Source of the DNA: Anaeramoeba flamelloides
Lineage: Eukaryota; Metamonada; Anaeramoebidae
Length of the DNA: 64,000 nt
Direction of reading: 5' to 3'
Assembly (NCBI GenBank): GCA_027625915.1
Contig: JANTQA010000047.1
Span: forward strand, 19,778,001-19,842,000
Each line of letters starts with the position of its first letter. Within the stretch, counting starts at the first letter, position 1. Of this stretch, positions 23,059 to 34,616 are shown piece by piece. The notes under the pieces were generated by a model. It did no database searches and was not told the DNA's origin. It saw only the letters and a list, made by a program, of their open reading frames with translations. A program made the translations under genes and the position numbers.

Positions 23059-23639
23059 ATTTGGTTAGGATCTTGAAATTTGTTTTTGTGAATGCTTGAA
23101 ATTAATCCTAGAGTAAACCAAAATTATAGACCCAAGAGAAGGTGCATATTTTAAACCAATCTTATCTTTTACAAATTCAAAAAAGAAAGATCACATTTCC
23201 ACATAAACTTGTTGAAATCAAAAACAAAAAAAAACAGACAAAGTCTATTTTCGAAGATTTGTTTTCTTTTTCTTCTTTATTTTGTTTGAATTCAAACAAT
23301 TTATAATCTTGGATTCCCACCCCATTGCTATTTATTATTATTTAACAAAACCATTTTTTTACAATTTTGTTTTGAAAATTCTTTTTTCAAATATATTTAT
23401 GCCTACCTAATTCAAAACAAAGAATACTGTATCCAAGATAAAAGTAAATGGAATGAATTCTTGAAAAAAAAAAAAAAAAAAACAGCGACAAAAGATTCAA
23501 CCCTTAAGATAAAGAAAAATTGAGAAAAAAATACAAATCAAGAATCAGAATTCATTTGAGTTTTTAACCCTCAATTAAAATTAAATAACTAATTGTAAAA
23601 TCCAAACAAATTCATCGATTAAATCTTTATTTCTGAATA
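23059..23639. other. Gene-free spacer before the LINE
   Basis: No coding frame or repeat recognised. A poly-A run of about 16 lies at 23467-23482. Confidence 0.45.
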
Positions 23640-24886
23640 GAAATTTAATATCCTATTTTGTTGAATCCAAAACTAGAATTAGATGAATTAACTGAAAATA
23701 GGAATTAAAATTAATTTTGAAAATTCTTTAGAAATAGGACTAAAAGTTTCTTCAAAAATTTTCCAAACAAAAGTTTTTCCAATAAGAATTAAAAATCAAA
23801 CCAAGCAAAGAAGAAGTAGTGGTGTCAAATTTTACAAATAAGATCAAGAAATAATTATTTTTTGAACCCACATAATAAAAAAACCAAATATAAAAAAGAA
23901 TTAAAAGATATTTTTTATCTTGGGATTTGGTTAGAAAAAAACACACATCTTGAATATAATTTCAAAAAAGTAGAAAAGTCCTTGGAAACACTTAATCGAT
24001 TGTTTCAACAAAATAAACTCAACAATGGAGTCAAAATAACTTCTTTCAAAGCTCTCATTTTAAGTCAACTTTATTATGGTCTTGAAATATTTGACTTGAA
24101 ACAAAATGATTTTGAAAGAATTGATAGATTTATCAATAAATCAGTCACAAATTTCTTACAAATTAATATCCATTCACCTCGATTAATTTATAAAACTGAA
24201 GCAAAAATTGATCTCGCTAGATTAAAAGTATACCGAAGAAAATATAAATTGATAGAAAAATTAGATTTCTTAAATTTAAAAAAATTAAAACCAATACTAA
24301 AGTTTTGAAAATTGGAAAATGAAAATATTAATTGGCACACTAAGGGATTAAAATTATTAGATTTAGAATTAAAAGTTTTTCGATTAACCGAATTGGAAAA
24401 TTCACCTAGTTGGAAAGTTCAACAATATCTAAAAATTATAAAACAACAAAATTGCAATTTCAAACAACAAAAATATTTAAACTGGAAAGCTTCAAAAACA
24501 ATTCTAAAATTTCGAAATTTTACTAATTGTTTAAATAGGTACTCTTATGTAACAAGTAAAAATTAAAAAATAAAAATTGTGATTTATGTAAAGAAAAGTT
24601 AAATATTGATATCATTGAAGATTTCGATCATTTTTTTATGGGACTGTCCGGCCTATAAAATAAATCGAAAAAATCTGGATATCTGAATTTTTGAAAAAAA
24701 ATAAAAAATTAATAATATCAGAGATATTATTAATAAAAAAGAATTCATCATATATATTATCATTAGTAAGTGATAATAAAATTTGTGATTCTTTAACAAA
24801 ATTTCTAAAAAATAGTTTAGAAATTAGGGCACACAGGAGAAAAGCAATTTTCTCTCTTCAAAAATAAAAAAAAAAAAAAAAAAAAA
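23640..24886 (+). mobile_element. 5'-truncated non-LTR retrotransposon (LINE), 3' end
   Basis: Holds the end of a LINE polyprotein followed by a short 3' tail and a poly-A run of about 22 (about 24865-24886). The 5' part, with the endonuclease and most of the reverse transcriptase, is missing, as is usual for LINE copies. The left boundary is uncertain, and I could not find a convincing target-site duplication. Confidence 0.75.
23650..24660 (+). pseudogene. LINE reverse transcriptase C-terminal region (broken)
   Basis: Seen in three frames: a stretch resembling the thumb side of the RT (KIGIKINFENSLEIGLK near 23690); then 23862-24308 with YLGIWLEKN, a KAL...LYYGLEIF block and the helical region typical of the LINE post-RT segment; then 24312-24566. 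A final zinc-knuckle-like CDLCKEK...FDHF...C ends near 24650. Known LINE ORF2 proteins end in this order. At least three frame interruptions, including a stop at 24306-24308, make it inactive. Confidence 0.75.
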
Positions 24887-24989
24887 GAAATAAATATTTT
24901 TTATTAATTTTTTCAATGATCAAATTTTTCATTTTTTTTTGATTTAAATTTGTTTAATAGAGTTTTAAATAAATTAGAATACGATATAC

Positions 24990-25640
24990 TCCACTCTCAT
25001 ATTAATAATATATTTAGTTAAAGAAATGATTTGAATAATTTAGTTTTGCATGAACTGTTGGGGAAACTCAAAATATGTCTAATATAAACTAAAATTCAAT
25101 TTTTTCCACAAAGCTAAAACCTTCCAAACAAACAATCAATAATACAATTCCATTCAAAGGAGAAATAATTTTTATTTTTGTAAAAAAAGAAAATTATTTT
25201 TTTCATATTTTAATTTTTTGTTTACATATTTCATTTTTTGAATTAGGTATCCTGTTTTCCTTAAATCAATAATTTTTTTCAACAATTTTAATTAGGTTAA
25301 AGTTGAGTTCTTTCAAAATAGAAGAACTCGAATAAAATTAGTTGATAGTATCTAAACTTTGATCTATCAAAAATTGCTAATAGAATTTAAACAAAATTAC
25401 CAATACATTTTTTTAGCTTTGCTCTATCCAAAAATTAACACACTTTTGATTTATTTGTATTGATAATTATTTAGTTTTTGTTTTCTAAGTATTGTAATTT
25501 ATAAACAATTGCTAACATTTCAATTAGCAAATGGCTCTAAATTGGTATTTCAACTGAGAATTGATTAAATAAGATTTTTTTTCAAAAATTGAATTTTGAT
25601 GTGTTTGAAATTTTGAGTTGGTGTTTTCTTACCCCCTTAA
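24990..25640. repeat. Dispersed repeat, family M8 copy 1
   Basis: Similar to about 39900-41039 over several blocks, for example ATTTATAAACAATTG near 25500 and 40912. Parts also resemble the interior of the M2 elements. The TTAA at 25297-25300 matches the position where the R element at 40154 sits in the other copy, so this is the empty site. Confidence 0.55.
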
Positions 25641-26100
25641 ATATATTTTTTGATTTTCACATATAATAAAATCTTCTTTTGAAAATATTAAAAATAAAAA
25701 TAAACAATTTATAGATAAATTTGTGGAGGTCTTCAAAGGGGGTAATTTTATGAAAAAATTGGTATCAAAGTTTGATGAATTATGATAAATATTTCTTCTT
25801 TTTCTTTTCTTTTTTTCTTTTATTTCTAACTTTTTTTTTATTTTTGAATCTTTTTATTTTGATATATATGGATATTTTCTCAGTTGATTTATTTTGATTT
25901 TTTCTGATTTGATATCTTTTGTTAATTTTTGACATTTTTTTATGATTTTTTTTTCAACATTTTTTATCAATCAAAAAGGTGTCATAAACGATTTCATGGA
26001 GTTTTTTTGATAAATTTTCTTATTGTTTTTTGACAATTAATTACAAGATTTTCTTGGCATTTTTTGAAAATTAATGACAAAAAAGTTCTGAATCTGTAAT
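25641..26100. other. Gene-free spacer
   Basis: T-rich DNA without coding signal, ending where the second copy of the segmental duplication begins. Confidence 0.45.
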
Positions 26101-26301
26101 GTAACTATATAATGTTTATTTTTTCAATTTTCTTTCTGATATAATTATTTATTAATTACTTTTCTTTTAATATTTCCAGAAAAATTTAAAATTGAAATTT
26201 TTAGTTCAATCTGATTATGTTATTGGATGTATTAAGATATATATGTTTTTTTATTTTATTATTTTGAGTGAGTCAAAATTTTGGAAATAGAGTTTATTTT
26301 G

Positions 26302-26303
<2 letters not shown>

Positions 26304-26334
<31 letters not shown>
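26304..26334. repeat. TA microsatellite specific to duplicate B
   Basis: About 15 TA units where duplicate A (near 7205) has only an A-rich stretch; a repeat expansion after the duplication. Confidence 0.75.
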
Positions 26335-26339
<5 letters not shown>

Positions 26340-27101
26340 AGTTGAATCAAAATAATTCTGTTTTTAATTATTTTTGAATATAACAGACATATAATCTATG
26401 GATAAAAATAATCAAAATTTTCTATCTTGAAGAAATTATTGTGATATTTTTTTTTTGTTTAAAAAAGAAAAGATTTTTGTTGGAATATTTTTTTTATTTA
26501 AAACAGTATTTTGATTTTGCCCCCAGATAAGTTTAAAAATAAATAAAATCAACAAATTTAAGAACTTGAAACATCATAAAAAGAATTAAAATTCAATTTT
26601 GAATATTTTGTTCATGGATTTATAAAATATAAAAAAATCAAAATAAAAAAGTGATTTTTTGAAAACTTTGAGTATAGCAATTTTATTAATTTCATATTTC
26701 CATTGGATAATATAAATAGTTGTTATATCTATTTAAACGTTGATCCTGACATTACTTATTTTCTTTAATTTCAAAATTCGTTGAAATTTCTTCTTTAAAA
26801 AATTGTAATTTAAACAATCTAGAGCAATATAGAATTTTGAAACAATTATTAAAAGAAAAAAATAAATACAATAAAAATTAATTAATTTATAAATTAAAAA
26901 AAAAACAAATAAATTATTAAAATAATTTTTTTTTAAACGATTAATAATTTATCCAAATAATAATCACTAGAAAAATTTTGGAAAAAAAGCAAAACACAAT
27001 TTTTATTTGGAAATCATAATAAAATCGGTTCCAATTATACGATACAAACTTTCAACAAAATTTAAGGTACATAAATTTCGTATATTCAAGCAAATTTCAT
27101 T

Positions 27102-27294
27102 CAGTTCCACTTTCAAGGTACAAAATTTCAAGGAAAATTAAGCTATAAAAAATCTCAAAATAAGACATAAAATTCAAATTCTAGTAAAATAATTTGTGAA
27201 AAAAAAAAAAATTCTAAAAAAAGTGCTTTAATTTGAGATTTTTTTGTACCTTAAATTTTGTTTATGTTTGTGTCTTAAAAGTGGAAACGGTTGC
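27102..27294. mobile_element. Degenerate M1 MITE (counterpart of copy b)
   Basis: Left end CAGTTCCACTTTCAAGG, right part TCTTAAAAGTGGAAACGG. It corresponds to 7986-8183 in duplicate A. A half-copy lies just left of it (about 27022-27100), as in A. Confidence 0.6.
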
Positions 27295-27373
27295 TGAACA
27301 TGGAAATGTAAAGTAAGATTATATTAATGAAAAAAAAAAAGACATTTTGAGTATGAAAATAGGTCATGACATA

Positions 27374-27571
27374 CAGCCAGTTTCACTTTTAATACACAAA
27401 CGTATTCGAAATTTAAGGTACAAAAAAATCTCAAATTAAAGCACTTTTTTTAGAATTTTTTTTTTTTTCACAAATTATTTTACTAGAATTTGAATTTTGT
27501 GTTTTAATTTGAGATTTTTTTTTGTGCTTAAATTTCGTTCAAAGTTTGTGTCTTAAAAATAGAACTGACTG
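27374..27571. mobile_element. M1 MITE copy d, present only in duplicate B
   Basis: 198 bp with ends CAGCCAGTTTCAC and GAACTGACTG, flanked by TA at 27372-27373 and 27572-27573. Duplicate A reads CATGACATAATT across the same site (about 8255-8266), the empty target with one TA. Confidence 0.88.
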
Positions 27572-27574
27572 TAA

Positions 27575-28687
27575 TTGAAATAGGAACACTGTGAAAATTC
27601 AAAATCAAATTCTTTTTATAAATCACTATTTTTTTTATAAGCTTAGTAATAAAACAACCTAAGGTTCATTAAAGTGGGGGTTTTCTATATAATCCTTATT
27701 TAATTGTTTGATATCCTAAGTGGGACAACTTTTTTTAAAAAAAATAATAAAATTTTATTGAGGTTTACTATGAATTTGAAAAATCATCATTTTTATTCTT
27801 ATTTTTTAATTAATTGGTTATCACTTTGAACAAGTGTAATTTCATTTATCATTATTCTAATAACTAAGTAAGTTATAATTTTCAGTTTTCTATTCTTAAA
27901 TAATAGGATTTGAATTTAAAAAAAATAATGACCAAAAAAAATTTGTAATAACAACAATTAAAAATTAACTCTTGATTTATGTAATAGTTGGTATTTTTTT
28001 CATATTTTAATTTAAAAAAATGAAAAAAAAAAAAAATAATTAAAGAAAAAATGGAGGATTAAATAAAAATATAGTTTTTATAATATTTTCTTTTTGTAAT
28101 TTTTTTTCTTTGAATGATCTACTATTAAAAATTTTTGATTTTTTCGAAATAAATCATTATATTTTGATAAAAAAAGTAAAAATAAATAATTTTATTGATT
28201 TGGAAGATTATAATCCTTGAATTATTATTTAAAGTTTATCTTTTCTTCTTTAACTTGATTGTAGTTATTTTTTTTAAAGTCTTGTAGATTAAAAAACCTG
28301 TGTTTAACTTTCATTCAGAAAGACATTTTTTTTTCAATTTTCCAGTAATTTTATCATATAAATTTTCAAATTTCTACATTTCCCAAATACTTCAAATTGA
28401 TATATTTATGAATTTTTAAACTTTGCCCAATTTAGAACCTTGAAGTTTTTTAATCCCCAAAAAATAGAAAAAAAAATATCTTATGTTTAAGTGTAAGAGA
28501 CTTATTATTATGGTTCTTAGATACTTGGACAATTAATTTTAATTTGAAGATCGATCAACTGCAGAAAAACCTTACATAGTCTTTCACTCAACACATGATA
28601 AACATTTTTCCAGTTTCAGGGATTATAAACCCAAATGGCTACTTAAGAATTATTATACCTAACTTAAAAATTGGAATATATGAGATA
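27575..28687. other. Gene-free duplicated spacer
   Basis: AT-rich DNA shared with about 8262-9560 in duplicate A. No coding frame common to both copies. Confidence 0.5.
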
Positions 28688-29012
28688 CAGTCAATTTATT
28701 CAACCTGTGAATTTTTTCTTTTCTTTCATAATATAACCTGAAACAAAAAAATTGTTTTTAGAATTTTTTTTCTTTCAAGTTAAACTTCATAATGAAAGAA
28801 AAATTCTCATGTTGAATAGATTGGCTCTAATGGAGGTTTACGGTTTAAAAACAAGAATTTTTGTAAATTTTCAGAATGAAACTTTATAAGTTGAAACAAA
28901 ACAATTTTTGTGTCAACATGATGAAAGAAAAAAAATGCCCTAAAACATTTTTTTTGTTTCAGGTTATATTACGAAAGGAAAGAAAAAATTCACAAGTTGA
29001 ATATATTGGCTG
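28688..29012. mobile_element. TA-target fold-back MITE, family M7, only in duplicate B
   Basis: 325 bp with ends CAGTCAATTTATTCAACC and, inverted, CAGCCAATATATTCAACTTG, flanked by TA at 28686-28687 and 29013-29014. Duplicate A reads GTGATAATTTTTATAAC at the same place (about 9571), an empty site. The open frame at 28876-29145 crosses it and is not a gene. Confidence 0.85.
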
Positions 29013-29042
29013 TAATTTTTATAACAACTATTTGAAATTGAA

Positions 29043-29599
29043 GGTTTATAATCCCTGGGATTTGAAAAAAAAAAGATTATCTTGTATTTATGTTTGTTAT
29101 TTTGTTTCTTGTCTGATAGATTCTTGGACTTGGTATAGGTTTTAGAAGTGACACAAAAAGGATAATTTTTTTCAATTTAAATTTTTTTTACCAGAAAAAC
29201 AATTTAAAAGTGTAAAATAAAGAGATTATAAGCTATGTTATCAAAAAAAATATAATTATATGTGTTGTCAATTGAAATTTTGATTAGTTTTGGCTTTATT
29301 TCGAGCTTCTTAAAAATATTGTTATTTTTTTAGTTAATATAATTAAACCTAAAATCAATATTTCAATTGGCAACCCAAAAAAAACAAAACTCTTTATTGA
29401 CTTATAGATCAATTTATTAATCTTAAACTCTCCAATTCGGATTTTGGAAAAAAAAAAATAAATTGTCAAAAATTGCCATTTTGAACCACTATTAAAACCC
29501 ATACCAAAGCTCATGATCGATCAACTAAGAATCAAATTAACAAGTTACCACACCTAACACAAGATAATCTCAATTTTCTTATTTTCAGGATTGCAAACC
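29043..29599. mobile_element. Fold-back TTAA MITE, family R, copy in duplicate B
   Basis: Counterpart of 9604-10155: left end GGTTTATAATCCC, right end GATTGCAAACC followed by TTAA. The arm around 29400-29450 is closer to the family consensus here than in copy A, where it has drifted. Confidence 0.75.
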
Positions 29600-29771
29600 T
29601 TAAAAGGGTAAAATTTATTTTCTTTATTGTTTTTTTTTTTATTCTAAAATCCACTTTAGTCTCAAGTTCAACCAAAAATAGGAAATGAGGAATTACCAAA
29701 TAGCTCAACCAAACAAATAGAAAACACAAATTCCTTATATCTTTTCCTTTCATTTAAGTAACACTATTTTA

Positions 29772-29965
29772 CAGCCGTTCCATTCGACTTGTGAAGCTTT
29801 TTTCTTTCCTTTAAGCAAACCTGAAATTTTAACTTTCCTTTAAAGACCTTTTAAAGACCTTTTAAAGATACTTTAAAGATTTTTTAAACTTTTTTCATTT
29901 TCTTTAAACGACCTGTTAAAGACCTTTTAAACTCTTTGAATTTTTTTAAAATTTCTTTTAATTTC
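29772..29965. repeat. Left terminal and subterminal repeats of the Tc1-like element
   Basis: After the 25-bp terminal repeat comes a run of TTTTAAAGACC/TTTAAAGA motifs (about 29838-29935). The same motifs flank the right end and both ends of the related element at 41042-42630. Confidence 0.75.
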
Positions 29966-30250
29966 GACCTTTTTGAGATCAATATTCCTCATTTTATTTT
30001 TAACTCTCACCCATAAAAAGCTTGAATGTTACAATTAAGAAAAATCAAATTAACAAATAAAAAAGAGTGAAAATGAAAAATTAGATTTCATTTTCAATAA
30101 CAAGCCAGGAGAAGGATTTATTATAAAGAATTATTTCTTTCAAAATGTTTAAAAAAGGTAGTATTGGGCAAGAAATTAAATTTAAAAGCCCTTCCAATTT
30201 AAAAAAATTGGTTTCAATTTGAATATTTTTGATAAGAAAAGTAATGAGAT

Positions 30251-31368
30251 TCAAAAGATCGTTTTTGCTATTAAGTTATAAAAAATTTTCTCAATGAAAT
30301 TTTGGCAATAATTATTGAGATTAAAATCCAAAACTGTCTGTAAAATACATCGTCTTGGTGATAAATCCCAACTGTTACGATGATTTTTCATCAAGTGCTT
30401 AAGAACCCCAAATACTTCTTCAATGGGATTTAAGTCTGGGGAATAAACTGGCATATAAATTATATGACAGCCAAATTCCTGAAAATAATCCGAGAGATCA
30501 GGTTCACAAGCAACACGAATGGGATGATTGTCCATTACAATCACGGAGTTGGGAAGGTTTCGAATTTTTGGGAGTGCTTTGTATAACATAAATTCGGCAT
30601 GATCGATGCCACAGGCGTTATGATTAATTAAATGGGTACATACATTCCATGGATATTAATCATAGCAAACACATTCCACTTGGGTTTAATTACCCGTTTA
30701 TCAATCATACTTGGCCTTTCACCAACCAAAGACCACCCTTTGTCCCTTTTATTCTGTTTAAACCCTGTCTCATCCATGAAAAAAATATTTTCCTTCCCTA
30801 GTGTCCTTAATGCCCGTAAAATTATTTCTAAATATGTTAAGCGCACTTGGAAATTCCCTTTCAAGTATCTCCTGGGATGATGAAAATTGATTTTCTTGTG
30901 TGAAAAGTTTGTCCGTTTCTTAATGTAATTGTGGATGGTACTCATTGAAAGGTAATGGTGATGGTCATCCCAAATTTTTTGCTGGATTTCCCTTAAATAA
31001 AGTGAACAATCATTTTCCAATTTTGATATGATCATAGAAGTCAATTGGAAAATTTCTCTCTTTTTTTCTTCTGATATTCCTCTTTTTTTCTCTTTTTGTT
31101 GGCCTTTGAGGTAAATAATTTGAAAGTAGGCCTCAGCCATGATGTTTCCAAGGTACCTAGCACCATAATGATTGCCACCTTGTAAGTTGAATCTATAGCC
31201 GTTTAAATAGACATTGGCAAAGGTCTGAAAAAGAACAATCTTCAACTGTGCAACATAACCACAAGAAACACGGTTTTTCGTTGAAATTTGTTTTTGAGAA
31301 CGGAAGATTCCACGATCTAGGAGGAGATCGAGGAGATCGAGGAGATCGGTTAATACCCTTGATACCAT
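30251..31368 (-). CDS. IS630/Tc1/mariner-family DDE transposase (one frame shift)
   Basis: Encodes cut-and-paste transposase. Reading from 31368 down: a helix-turn-helix-like region (SLYLREIQQKIWDDHHHYLS...IHNYIKKR, about residues 125-155); the first catalytic Asp in FFMDETGFKQN (about 197); the frame then stops at 30628. The next frame (30589-30251) carries the second Asp in VIVMDNH and the Glu in SPDLNPIEEVF, about 36 residues apart. All three catalytic acidic residues are therefore present, split by a single shift of frame between about 30590 and 30630, where TTTAATTAATC may be the altered spot. It could instead be a very small intron, though no GT-AG pair is obvious. As it stands the gene is probably inactive. 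Confidence 0.85.
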
Positions 31369-31912
31369 TTCAATTCCATACCCCCTCCCCTTTTAATAAA
31401 TCCCGCCCTCTTGGTTGATATACATGCTGAACAATTTAATTGGTGGAAATTGTTTGATGTGATCTAAAATAAAATGAACTAAACACTATTTTTTTCTTTT
31501 TTTATATGGAACACTTTTTGTTTTTTTTTTCAAAAAATTGGGGTTGAGAAAATTTTGAAATCAAAGAATAAGCTAATATATTAAATTAGAATATTTTTCC
31601 AGAGAGTTTATCTTTTTTAAATAACTTTTTTTTTAATTTTACCATTTGTATTTTTTTTTAATACTTTTTTGTTTCTGTTTGATGAAAAACTTTCTTTAGA
31701 GTGAAAAAAAACAATACTATAACTGTAACACCAATTATTCTCAATTTATACCCCCAATTAAAATAATTTTTGTTTTCTCTTTTTTTTTAAAAAAAAAACA
31801 TTCTTCTTTCGATTTTAGAATGTTTCAAACGAACTGATTCAATTCTTGAAAACGATTTCCTTTTTTTCAGTCTTTTGGTTATTAGTTTTTTTTCATTTTT
31901 TTTCAAACACTT
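31369..31912. promoter_or_regulatory. Intergenic region between the divergent transposon genes
   Basis: About 540 bp between the transposase start and the plus-strand coding region; presumably holds both promoters. T-rich, no specific motif identified. Confidence 0.35.
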
Positions 31913-32741
31913 ATGTCAGATCGGCCCATCATGGAAGAAGAAGACACAAGCGAAAGTTCGCCATTTAATGATGAACTTGTCTCAAACCCTTTTCCCAAAT
32001 ACGTTCAACAATCAAACACTATTTTCAAAAACAGTCAAACAAGATCGCAAGTGTGCCCAACAAAACCTAAAACACAACAAGGCAATTATCAAGGGGGTGA
32101 TTTTTTTAATTCTTATCAGAAGCAAGATCCTTTATCACCAAAATTTTCCCAAAGCAATAACAAACATCAGTTCAATTTTAGTTTGTTACAAAATACAAAC
32201 CAACTGGCTTTTAACAGCCAAAAAACAAACATTCGTGTTAACAAAGATGAATACCAACCAAAAAAAATATAATCTCTGGAACACGGAAGAACAGAAGAAG
32301 GTTATTGGTATTATTGTTGATTCAGAGGATTTTGTGAATGATAGTCTAGTAGATATGCATCTACTTTTACACGATTTGGGCTTTTTCCCCAATAAACAAA
32401 TAACAGTACCCCAAGCAACAAAAATCAAAAACATTTTCAAAAAAAACTTTGCTGATCCAAGAATTAAAAAAAATTATTCACAAAAATTTTTATCTGAAGT
32501 AACACGAGATGTAATTCAAACATTACGTAGCAAGTATCATCCGAAGGGCAACCACCAAATTCAAACAACAATCAACCCAATTAAAAAACCCATCCTAGTT
32601 AAAAATCCCAATATGATTCAAAATAAAAACACAAAAATTTACCAACAAACCTTTGATCAAACTCCAACTCCCAAAAATACAATAAAAAATAAAAAAACCA
32701 ACAAGAAGCTGAAAATGTTGACCAAAAAAATTATTATTTGA
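31913..32741 (+). CDS. Transposon accessory protein, N-terminal region (unknown function)
   Basis: Two overlapping frames. The first (31913-32272) starts MSDRPIMEEEDTSES and is Ser/Gln/Asn-rich, likely disordered. The second frame, to 32741, gives a better ordered block NLWNTEEQKKVIGIIVDSEDFVND...SEVTRDVIQTLRSKYHPKGN. The change of frame falls at an A8 run near 32264. I recognise no family. The position, divergent from the transposase inside the terminal repeats, suggests a second transposon protein. It is broken or uses frame switching at the A run. Confidence 0.5.
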
Positions 32742-32817
32742 CTGGTAATCCTTTTTTGGAGATATAAATAAAACCAAAAAAGGAAAGGAAGATAAACAAT
32801 GCAAACCAATAGAAAAC

Positions 32818-33613
32818 ATGTTAAAAAACATGTTAAAAAAGAACAAAAACCTCAACAAAAAAGAAAATGAAACATCAGACAAAGATCAAAAAGAAGAACA
32901 AAAAGAAGAACAAAAATCCACAAAAAAAGTCGAAAAGGAAAAAGAAAATCCAGATAAAGATCACGAAGTAGAATACAAAAAGAAAGAGATAAATAAAATT
33001 GATACTGAAAAAGAAAGAAATCAAAGAAAAAGAAAAACGTACCTCAAAATGAAAGAAAAAAAGAAAGAAAAAAGAAAAAAAAAGAAAAGAAAGAGAAAAA
33101 GAAGAAAGAAGAAAGAAGATTCATGAAAAAGAAAAGAAGAAGAAATTTGAAAAGGAAAAGAGAAAAAAAAAGGAAAAGGAAAAGAGAAAAGAAAAAGAAA
33201 AGAAGAAGAAATATGAAGAAGAGAGAAAGAAGAAACAAAAAAAAAGCAAAACAAAAGAAAAGGAAAAAATGGAAATACAGAAAGAAACAGAAAACCAAAA
33301 ACAAGCAAAAAAAGATGAAATTAATCAAAATGAAAAAAATAAAAATTCTTTTCATGATCAAACATGTCAAATTCTAACACCTCCAAAGAAAAAAAATCAA
33401 AAAACTAATTATTCAACTCAAAAAAAATTATTTTATTCTGATCCCAGTTCTAGTTCTTGGTCAGATTCAGAATTAGACCGGAGTGTTACTAGTACTCCTC
33501 TGGAAGATTATGTTGATAATTTACCAACATTAAATGAACCTAAAGAAATACCGCCAATTAATTTAACTACCCCCCCCACCAAAAAAGACTCTTCCGAAAA
33601 AAACCCCAAATAA
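32818..33613 (+). pseudogene. Lys/Glu-rich low-complexity part of the accessory region
   Basis: Three overlapping short frames (32818-33126, 33123-33377, 33269-33613) made almost entirely of AAA, GAA, AAG and AGA codons: a long charged linker, then Ser/Pro/Thr-rich sequence (DPSSSSWSDSELDRS). Frame slips between them occur in A/G-rich runs. It probably joined the N-terminal block to the zinc-finger block. The antisense Phe-rich frames here are shadows. Confidence 0.5.
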
Positions 33614-33626
33614 AAGAAGACAAATA

Positions 33627-34311
33627 ATGTTAATCAATGATGACATCCCGTTCTGTTGGTTATGTAATAATAAACGGGATGTCGAAAATCACAATTTTGA
33701 ATGTAAAAAGCTTTTTGATAAGGCAACAAATAAACAAAAAAAAACGAATAAAAAAAATCATGAAAGAAAACCACTATAGTAATATGAGAGAGGCAAAAAG
33801 ATTCATTAAAATATTCCAGAAAAAAAGAAGATGTAGGGGACCTACCCTTAGAAAATTATTAACTGGAGAGATAAACACACCGACCAAAACAAAACTTGGA
33901 TCCAAAGGACGGATCAAAAAATTTAGAAAATTGGACACTGTTTTAAAAAATACAGTGAATAATGAAATAGGGAACAATTTTCTAAAAAATCCATTTTATA
34001 AAAGCAAAAAACAAGTCAATATTTCTAGCGAAGAAAATTTTTTAATAAACTGCCAAGAAAAGATTAGAAATTTATTGTTAAAGAAATTGGGTGTATCACA
34101 ATCGAACCCAACATTAACTAGACAGTTGAATCTTTATATAGATGCCTATGTTAATGTGGTTATTGATAATGTAAGGCATGAAAAGGGATTTACTCTGAGC
34201 CAAATTATATTGTGGTTAGATGATAATAACAACCCATTTCATGAAGAAGATCAATATTTTAAAAAAATTAAATTAAAAATCTTAACCTTTTTTAGAAACA
34301 AAAACAAATAA
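33627..34311 (+). CDS. Transposon accessory protein, C-terminal zinc-finger region
   Basis: From ATG 33627 the frame reads MLINDDIPFCWLCNNKRDVENHNFECKK: a C-x2-C-x8-H-x3-C zinc-knuckle-like motif. The frame then changes to that of 33637-34311, which gives a basic region (RRCRGPTLRKLL) and a helical end with LTRQLNLYIDAYVNVVIDNV...LSQIILWLDD. A nucleic-acid-binding role is plausible from the zinc knuckle and basic stretch; function and family are unknown. Confidence 0.5.
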
Positions 34312-34616
34312 GGAGCAAAAATCGATTCCATCTTCATATATTTTCTTTTCTTTTTTTTTTTTTTTTTGAAAACTCGACCATATCATATTTTTTAGACTGA
34401 AAACGAAAGTTTTTCCTTTTATTTGTTAATTAATTTGTTTTTATATTTTGAATAATTTTTGGTAGTCTAGTTAGTGCATGAGAGTTTTCAACATTAAATG
34501 TGTTTTTATGTGTGAACAATGAGAAAAATTGAGGGTAAAAGTTGTTTTTTGTCGGTTTTAAACCGTTTTCAAAAATTTTTGATTAGATCTTCAAAAGAAA
34601 ATAAGAAAAGTTGGGA

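Noticed and set aside
28876-29145. 89-codon frame in duplicate B
   Set aside because: Runs from inside the M7 MITE into the R element; a chance frame across two insertions.
33021-33370. Phe/Leu-rich minus-strand frames that look like membrane proteins
   Set aside because: They are the antisense shadow of the AAA/GAA/AAG-rich linker in the transposon accessory region.
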